A DNA stretch of 64,000 nt from Owenia fusiformis (Eukaryota > Annelida > Polychaeta > Sabellida > Oweniidae), in NCBI GenBank assembly GCA_903813345.2, contig CAIIXF020000007.1, forward strand, positions 24,665,564 through 24,729,563. The letters are read 5' to 3'. Positions 45,801 to 54,800 of this stretch are shown piece by piece (position 1 is the stretch's first letter; each line of letters opens with the position of its first letter). A program made the position numbers and the translations under genes. The notes under the pieces were generated by a model. That model did no database searches. It worked only from the letters and a program-made list of their open reading frames with translations, and was not told where the DNA came from.

Positions 45801-48800
45801 AATAAAGACCAGACTGCTCAAATGGGAAATAAAAAAACGTTAACATGAAAAAAAGAGTTAATATCCCTATAGGGACCTACCTCCAAGAGAAAATATAGTT
45901 GAAATATGAATATAAAGGAGGGATTTGAGAATTCAAGTTAGGATATGTGAATAGTTCCGTGTCAATGTTATTTTAATTCAAGATAGTGTACTCTATATTA
46001 TAACCAGTGAAGTGATTCACTCATTCAGTCAGTTGTAACAGTATATCTGTAGAAACTACTATAGAAAAAGCATTTGTGAGAGTTCATAACAACATTTACT
46101 GAAAAACGATGAAAATCTTTTAGGGTGCTAAAACCTTAGATCATATTCTACTCTTGTTAAGGTATACCTACCCAATATCAAAATATCTCTCTGGTCATGA
46201 TAATTCCACACGCTTTCTCTAAAACTTGTTTGAAATGCATTGTTTTCTTGCATTTACATATAATTTAGAGTTTACTATATGCCTGTTCACTTTATTCTTT
46301 GCTTTTTTACTCAATTTCTCTCTATTTTGAGTTGTAAATATGACCAATGTGATATTTTGATTCAGGGGTAGGCTAAAGCTGAGGGTTTAAATACAATGCG
46401 GTTAACGTCTCACTTATCACTCATACATTCATTTGTCCCCATGCTGATCTTCATGAATCATGCATTAAGTCTGCCTCCCCTTTTCTCTTTTGCCTAATAT
46501 TCCTCTCTTGTCTCATATTTCTCTTGCCTCATATTTCTCTCATATTGCCTCATATTCCTCTTTTGCCTCATATTTCTCTTGCCTCATATTTCTCTTGCCT
46601 CATATTCTCATCTTAACATTGAGGAATTGACAACAGAGGGATGGGGGAGTAAAGACTTTCTGCATGACTGAATCGTGGTTATCCACCTCTATACAAAAGT
46701 CTGGTTTTACACACACAACATTTAATTGATGAACCAGTGTGAACATAATAACACCATATTGTTGGGATCTCTTTTTGATTATACTAGATACTGATGAAGA
46801 CGTTCTATTTAGATGATGGAGATGATTTTGGACAACACCTAAAGATACCAGATCAGATAGTATAGCTCTTGAAAGACGGTTTGAAAGTGAAATCAAAATT
46901 ATGAAGTTACAGACAAGTTAAAATAACTTAATATGGAGTTAGGAGTTAAAAATAAAAATTGACAGACTTCCCGGAGATCTCCATTGCACATTTATCAAAA
47001 AAATATTGACCTATATAACTTTTTTGACCTAATTTTTTTTAAATTCAACTTTAATATGCTCACGTTTTTTATTTACACTATCAAAAATTTTAAGCATTAT
47101 ATGAATATTTTAATTATACTAAAATATTCTGAACCAATTATGAACACATATGAACAACAATACAAACAAACAAACAAACAAACAAACTCGACAACATCAA
47201 ATGTGGGACTTAATTCAAACACCATTATCCAACACAGAATTTATGAGAACATTTCTCGAACAGATACACAAAACATTTAAAACTTGGAACAAAAAAATTA
47301 CAAGGATTTATGTGAAATCACGATGCACATACATAAATTTCACATGCAGGTAGTAATTCATAACATTGAAGCATGACATCATATTGCCATGCTTTACAAT
47401 TGCCATGCATTACAATTGCCATGCAGCACAATTGCCATGCATTTAATAAATAATAAAAGAGATTTTAAGAAAGATGGGGGAATTCGAAGATTGTTTTAAC
47501 TCTTTCAATCTAAATTTTGGTTCTAATTATCTTTTTTCAAATTTAACATCATACAAAGCTTCACAAGAAATGAACAAAAAGCATTTAATCAAGTTAATTA
47601 CAACATAAAATTTGCCAAATTCAGCAATTTGGTCAATTTTGGCATAAACTGAACAAATTCCAATCATTCTAAACAATTAAAACTGCTAATTCGAGAAATA
47701 AAAATTTTCTAATCATTCCCAACATTTATCTCTAATTCCATTAAACATATAATCTAACAAATATTTAGCTTGAAAGAGTTAACATTTTGGGGGTTGTATT
47801 ATTGGGGACGTTTTAACCCTCCACTCACCAAACATTAACATCTTTGCATATGTTCAGTTCATACATTAACCCTTTGTTTCAATTTTAAACTGAAGCAAAT
47901 GTTTAATAATAGATAAAACATATGCAAGTTTGTTAATTGCCCTTAATGTTACACGTCTAAATACAATAACACAGTTCTACATCCGAGGTTGCATTGAGAA
48001 ATAGGTCCTTCTTGACAATTCATCTTTTGCGAAAAGTCTCCCCCTCTCCCTATACCACAGCAGATCAGATAGAATAAGGGAAAGGAGATACTTTGTACAA
48101 AGAAGAGCCAAACAAAATTGTGAGTGTTTAATTTTTCATCAAATCTCAAACCCCCTCTCCCGTCATACTCACATTCATATACTGAATATGTGAAGGGGGG
48201 GGGGGGAGTGTGTGTAACACACTTACTCTGTGCAAGTGCAAGCCTTGTGTAATATCACAACAAAAATTGCATGAAATTCTATCCTCGGATGCGAGACTGC
48301 CCAATAAGTAATAATAAGTGACGAGTTACAAGCACATAACTGTAAATATGACGAGACACATGACTGTTAAAACAATACCCAGCAACTGCTCACAATCACG
48401 GCATTCAACATTTTCAAATAAACATTCAGTCCAACATATAAGTGCCGTAATATGGATAGGAACCATCCCTACTATTCCATTAAATCACCAAAGAGCCCAT
48501 TTCCAATTAAACTTTACCGACGAGAGGATTCACAGTTTTACAAGACTTGTAGACATATCATTTTTTCGAGTGACATTGGGTTCCATAGTTCACCTTCTAT
48601 AAATCATATGCCCTGTGTCTTGAGTAAGCCCTCTGTCAGGTTTGCAAAGATTTATATTTGAAATGGACCCTATGGTGATCAAATTCTATGCACTTAACTG
48701 AGGGACTGAACTGACAAGAACACAGCAACAGTATATCTATACAGTATATATAGGACATTGACATTCCCATTCAGAGCACAGAGCTTAAAAAACTCAAAAT

Positions 48801-51800
48801 TTTCGTTCAAAAATCAAATTTTTCATCCAAGAACTCAAAATTTTCATCCAAAAACTCAAAATTTTCATTGAAAAAACTAAATTTTCATTCCACATTTATA
48901 CTCAAAATAACATTAAATAATGAAACATAACTCTCATTTGAGATAACTCATTCAAAATTTGAACATATTTTACAAAAGTGAATTGCCAACATAAACTCAA
49001 ATTAAATTGATTTGAAAACTCGTATCAAGTGTTGTTGATTTTTTTGATTGATATTTTGACATTTAGTGCTTATATTGTGAGCGTTGCAGAAAAACCACTG
49101 TGCGGTTACAATAGACAGAGATAAATTGACGACCGAGAAAGTTTTGAGTATATGTGAGTGAATTTACCCTGATGATATCGACTTCTTTTCGGGATGACTG
49201 AAATGTTAAAATTGTTATGACAAACACATAGAAACACACGTCCCATTATTCTAGCAGATTAGACAGTGATTTTAAAAAGTTATTCCACATTTTAAGAGAT
49301 CTTATTAATAATTAGTGACGATGATAGGATAGATTTCAGGAATTATTTGACGTGCTAAAGGATATTATGTGCATACTATATTACTTGTGTTTATACTTTT
49401 CACCTCTGATCAATTTATTGTTGGCACAGATAATCACAAAGCCACAAAACAATTCAAACATGAAGTCAGTTTTATTGGCTGTTTTTGTTGTCATCTCCAT
49501 GGTTATTTGGGTTTATGACTTTGTGATGTGCCCATGTGTCGACATGAGATATTATTATAGGTGTCACTTATGCATGTTATATAGCCTCACATTGGGTAAA
49601 CTGTTACCATGGTTACCATGTTACACATGCCTGTTGGACCGAGACACACATCAATATCACTCAACCACCACCACCAACAACAACCAAGATTTTTCTCTCC
49701 CAACCAAGATTTTTCTATCTCAAGATTATTTTGTATATAACGATGATATTTACAGTATTTCCTTGAATTATAAAAATATTTTTAATATAAGATTTCTATC
49801 ATATTGATAATGAATTTTTCATCAATGATGATAATTTATTGTCAATGATGACAAAATACTCATCAATGATGACAACTATTCAATGATGATAAGTGGTTGT
49901 TAATGATGATGATGGTATTGCATGGTTGACTGGTTAACAGCACACAGCGAGATATAAACTCACTAGCATCTCAACCTTTCAAGTTCACAGTAATCAGAAT
50001 ATTCTCCAGGTGGAGACTTTTTCCATATTTAATTTGCAATTGGATTTAAAAAACATTGAACAGAAGTATTTTCAAGTGACGCTAAATGCCAGAAACTTCA
50101 AGAATGACCATTGTTGAATTTCAAGTTCTCGATAATGGAACTGCGAAAAGAAAAAAAAGTAAAAATACAACGCCGTGAACTTTTTGGAAGTGAAGATGGA
50201 GCAAAGAGGGTGGTAGATATTTTGACATCTTAGTAGATTACAGGAGGGGCTGCGTCGAAGCTATTTCATCAATTTTCAGTATAACCTAAAAACTAAAATT
50301 ATGAGTTAGACATTTTGAATTTGAAAAGAACAAAAGTTGTACCTGGTTGAAGGATCACAAGCTGAGCTGAAGCTTGAATGGTCCCAGCAACATTTGATGC
50401 CACACACTGGTAGAGGCCATCGTCAGAATTCACCAATCCCAGAATCTTCAGGTCACGATCATTAATAATTTGGAAGTAATCACTAGGGATGACAACATCG
50501 CCATTTTTCATCCACTGGATGGTAGGTGGCGGGACACTGTACACATTACAGTCAAACCTGACATCGGCACTCACGTGAGCATACATGTTATGAGGTTTCG
50601 TGACAAATCTGGGTTTCACTGAAAGGAAATTAAATTAAATTTAAGATGATCTCACGATTCACACGACAGCAAAATATCTTAAGTGGAACACCTCTAAAAA
50701 TGGAACAATCCATATAGTGGAACACTTTTTAAAGTCCATGTACCCCATTTACACAATAAAAATCAAACCTCTGTGAGTGAAAACTTTTTTAAAGAACCAA
50801 ATGTGTTCCACTTACATAGGTCTAACTGTATTTCTAAACAAAAGTCTTCAGAGTAAACTGTTAAAATGCAATATTTAGAGTATAGTAAACAAGAAAAGTA
50901 AAAATAAATATTTCTATCAATGTTTCCAAACACTGCCACAATGTCTCTAAGTCATAAGGCCTAAATAATTTTGTTTGAATTCTAATCTAAATATTGAAGC
51001 AGCCTTGCTACATAGTTCACAAATATATGGGATCATTTCTTAATATGGCAATGTTATAGAAAAAAAGATAATGTTTTCATAACAATGTGACATATGTATG
51101 TCACCAGTAAATACATCATATTGGTCTCAGGGTAATTCCAATATCCTAAACCTCATATAGGATAATCCCTATATCCTGAACCTCATATAGGATAATCCCT
51201 ATATCCTGAACCTCATATAGGATAATCCCTATATCATATCATACCATGTACTGTGAGTGTAGCATCAGCATCATTAGAGTCCACATTATTACTAGCCCTA
51301 CACGTGTATAGCCCCGCATCCTCTTCTAACACTTCTGATATCTGTAGATTACTTGTGGTAGGTCCCACCAATGAAAATCTGCTATCTAGGTCACTGGAAT
51401 ATAAAAATATTACAATTTTTGAATCATAACAGAGACCACATACAATGAAAACATCAAGGCAATTCAAAGTGTTGTTCTCAAACACATTACTATTTTCATA
51501 TTTTTATAATAAGAAGACCTATAGTTTTATTATTTTATGATATTTTCATAAGTGCAATAAATTGCAGAAAAAAATCAAAAATTAACTTACGACATATCAA
51601 TTTCCTTGCCATCTTTCAGCCAAAGTATAGTTGGTTTGAATCGCAACCTATCTAAGCCATTAGCAGCACAGAATAGTGTCACAGTGGTGCCCTCTAGAAC
51701 TGATTTATCCCTGGGCACCATCACAAATGTAGGTGAGACTCCAAACAGAGAATCTATAATATATAAGATAATCTTTCAAAATCATACAAATACATGTACG

Positions 51801-54800
51801 AGGGGTAAAAGCTAGTAATAGATATTTCTATAATTTTTAAATATAAACATGCCCTTAATACACTCTAATATGTTTCACATTTTGTAATAAAATGATCCTC
51901 AATATTGAATGTAGTACGTTTCCTCTTATTTAAACCTTTAGGACTGGTTTAAAAGTTATTAAATCAAAACATCTATCCGCCTACCTTGGCCAGATAAAAG
52001 TGTCAAAGCAGCGTAGGAACTCATACGCCACCTATCAGCATTCACAGCTTTGCACCGATATCTCCCAACATCTGATGGTTTTATATCTGATATTTCTAAT
52101 ACACCTTCTGGGTAAATCTGTAAGTTTATATTAGAATCTTCCTGTTTTAGTTCATAGTCCTCTTTAAACCATGTTATTTGAGGTGGAGGAGCGCCATCTA
52201 TTAGACATCGAAACATGGCGGTTTCGCCGACCCGTAATTGTTGGGTAACAGGTTCTTGAGTAAATGACCTTGCTATATCTGGAAATACAAACAGAGGCAA
52301 ATCAAACCAAAATTCAATTTTGTACAGTACATGTACATATGGCATAAATGAAGTCTTACTTGAACAAAAGAAAAAAATATATATTTGGTCCTCGTGAAAT
52401 ATATTTGATTTCAGAACAGAGGTTATACATGAAGACAGTGTATAGTAACAATACTCTGAGAATTATCATATTCTAAACGTAAAGTAAACATAATTTTTTG
52501 GTCAAAATTCCAACCTGAAACTCAGAAATCTCACTACTAGCTAGTAGCTGATAATTAAGTGAATTTTTTTAAATGATTGAAAGGAAGGCGATTAATGAAA
52601 GACAGCTTTTTGATTGATTGATTGTAAAATCTGCCCATAATGTTTTTTTCTGAATTTACCTAAGACTCTAAAAATAAATTAGCAGCTTGGCCCCAGAAGA
52701 CCACCCAAAAGTTTATAACAACAACACTCCTGTGAGATAATAATCCTCAGGGTCATGCATATTTCCCATATTTTCTCTTAAAAATTTGAATGAACTACCA
52801 GATTTTCTGACATTTCTATACAGTTTAGAGTGTCTACCACATGTCTGGATACTTTATTCCTTGCTCATTTCATTCATTTCTATAGTATTTTCTGTTTTAA
52901 AACATAACTACCATGACAATGTTCATGGGAAATGTTATGGCACCAAGCATTTGTTTATACATTTGTTCATCATATCTTTCAATAACATTATAATTATCTT
53001 CCAACTAAACCAGATCATGATTCATAAAATGTCTTCTACAACTCAATATCAAAAATAAAACAAAAAAGAAACGAAAATTGAAGATGTTTAAATTTCACAA
53101 ATTGGAATTTTGAGAATCTGCATCCAAGTTCAGATAAAGATGGACCACCCTATATTAACATGGTGCTAATTTGTCTGGCACTATGATAATCCCTGGAACA
53201 AGATAAGATTAAAACAGACCATATTCACTAAGAAAACACACAGAAGACAACACTAGGGAAAAGGAAACCAAGCCCAATAAACCATATCAAGCCAATGAAG
53301 TTAATCCTGTACACGTGCATATGATATAATATAAAAAGAAAAAGAATGCAAGAAAACTAAGCAGTTCAAATTTGAGATGTCAATTTGAAATTCAAAATAA
53401 ATTGACAAAAGGGAAAATTAAAAAACATGGAGTGAACACTCTAAATTAGACAAGTCATTCATTGATATTTTCAAGAGAAATAGAGTGAAATAAGCATAAG
53501 AAAATAATACTTCAAACAGTTGAACAGGTACCCAGGGACCATCTGGTGTGATTAGATTTGGTAGCAATTAATTATCCCAAACCCTTCATCCCAAGTTATG
53601 AAGATCTGGAGATGAAATTTGATATATTTCATGTATGGTGTCTATAATTCATATTTCTAGGTCCATGTATAAATAAGATTGCAGCTTGGTTCTGTTAACA
53701 CCCCCTCCCCCTCCCCCTGTTCTATATATCCTTCTGTCATACCACAGTACTAACAACAATATATGACATGGTTTCGTGTGGAATATCACTTGTGAAAGAT
53801 ACACAGGTATTCACCTCAATAGAATTAAATATTTGTATATTATCAAAACAGAATAGGTTGTACAGTGCAAAATACTTTGTGTAAATCCTAATTGTTATGT
53901 GTAATGTTATTTTTGATCATGGGCCAATCAAAATATGACGGAATGAAGTTTTCTGGTTTGGCATAAAACTGGTAATCTGTTTTTATTGTAAAACCTTTCA
54001 TGTTGTCCCAATTTCTGGTTCGCATATGGATCCATGGTTTCTTGTAAAAGATACCACAAACAGGATCTCAAAAGTATGCGAGGTTCTGAAACTCTACAGG
54101 TGAAAGGATTCCATTTTCACATTTTAAGCAAATCTTATACATCATAATTAAAAAATATTTCTATTTGATCATTGATCGCTTTTAAGTGTTGAACAGGAAG
54201 AAACAGTTTTTTACAAATTCAGGACTTCTGGTAGTTCAGAAAATGATATTTTGGCTTACTTCTAATTACCAAATTGAAGATACTCAAAAATCAAACTGTA
54301 AATACTTTTGATACTTTAAAATAACAGTATGCTCTTGATAATTTTAGCGATAATGATAACATACTACTATAATATTCACTCGGGTTTTATTCACTGGGAT
54401 TTTGTGGCAAAATAAATAGAGTTATCATTGCAACGATACATAATCCCAATCTGAAATTTTTCTATTTATATTGGCAGCCAGATATACTGTCATATCAGGC
54501 ACATGACAGAGCATAAATATAAAATTTCAACAAGTATAAAATTTCAAAAAAAAAATATGTTTTTATTTCTTGAGTATCATAAAATAATTTATGTAATGTT
54601 AGCTCAAAATGAAAGGATCAGAAAATTAAAAGGTTGGATGTGGAAAAGAATTTAACAAATGATATATGAACCAGGCTAATTTAAAGGGGTAACACGCTGA
54701 CATAATTTTCTGCTAAATAAAGCAATTTTCTGCTATTGCAAGTTAGTTTCTCAACATTACAACAACATCCAAATTACAAAACATCAACATTTTTACAAAT

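Larger units (their letters stand above)
45148..50342. other. Neogenin intron between exons 6 and 7 (5.2 kb)
   Basis: No exon was found. Besides the repeats listed separately it holds a (AAAC)n run at 47162..47187, CAAAATTTTCATCCAA repeats at 48790..48880 and ATCAATGATGATGA repeats at 49815..49915. Open frames such as the one at 49352 have no family resemblance. Confidence 0.6.

Noticed and set aside
49352-49807. Plus-strand frame of 151 codons in the large neogenin intron
   Set aside because: Tyr/Leu/Asn-rich AT-driven frame with no family signature; it ends in simple repeats.
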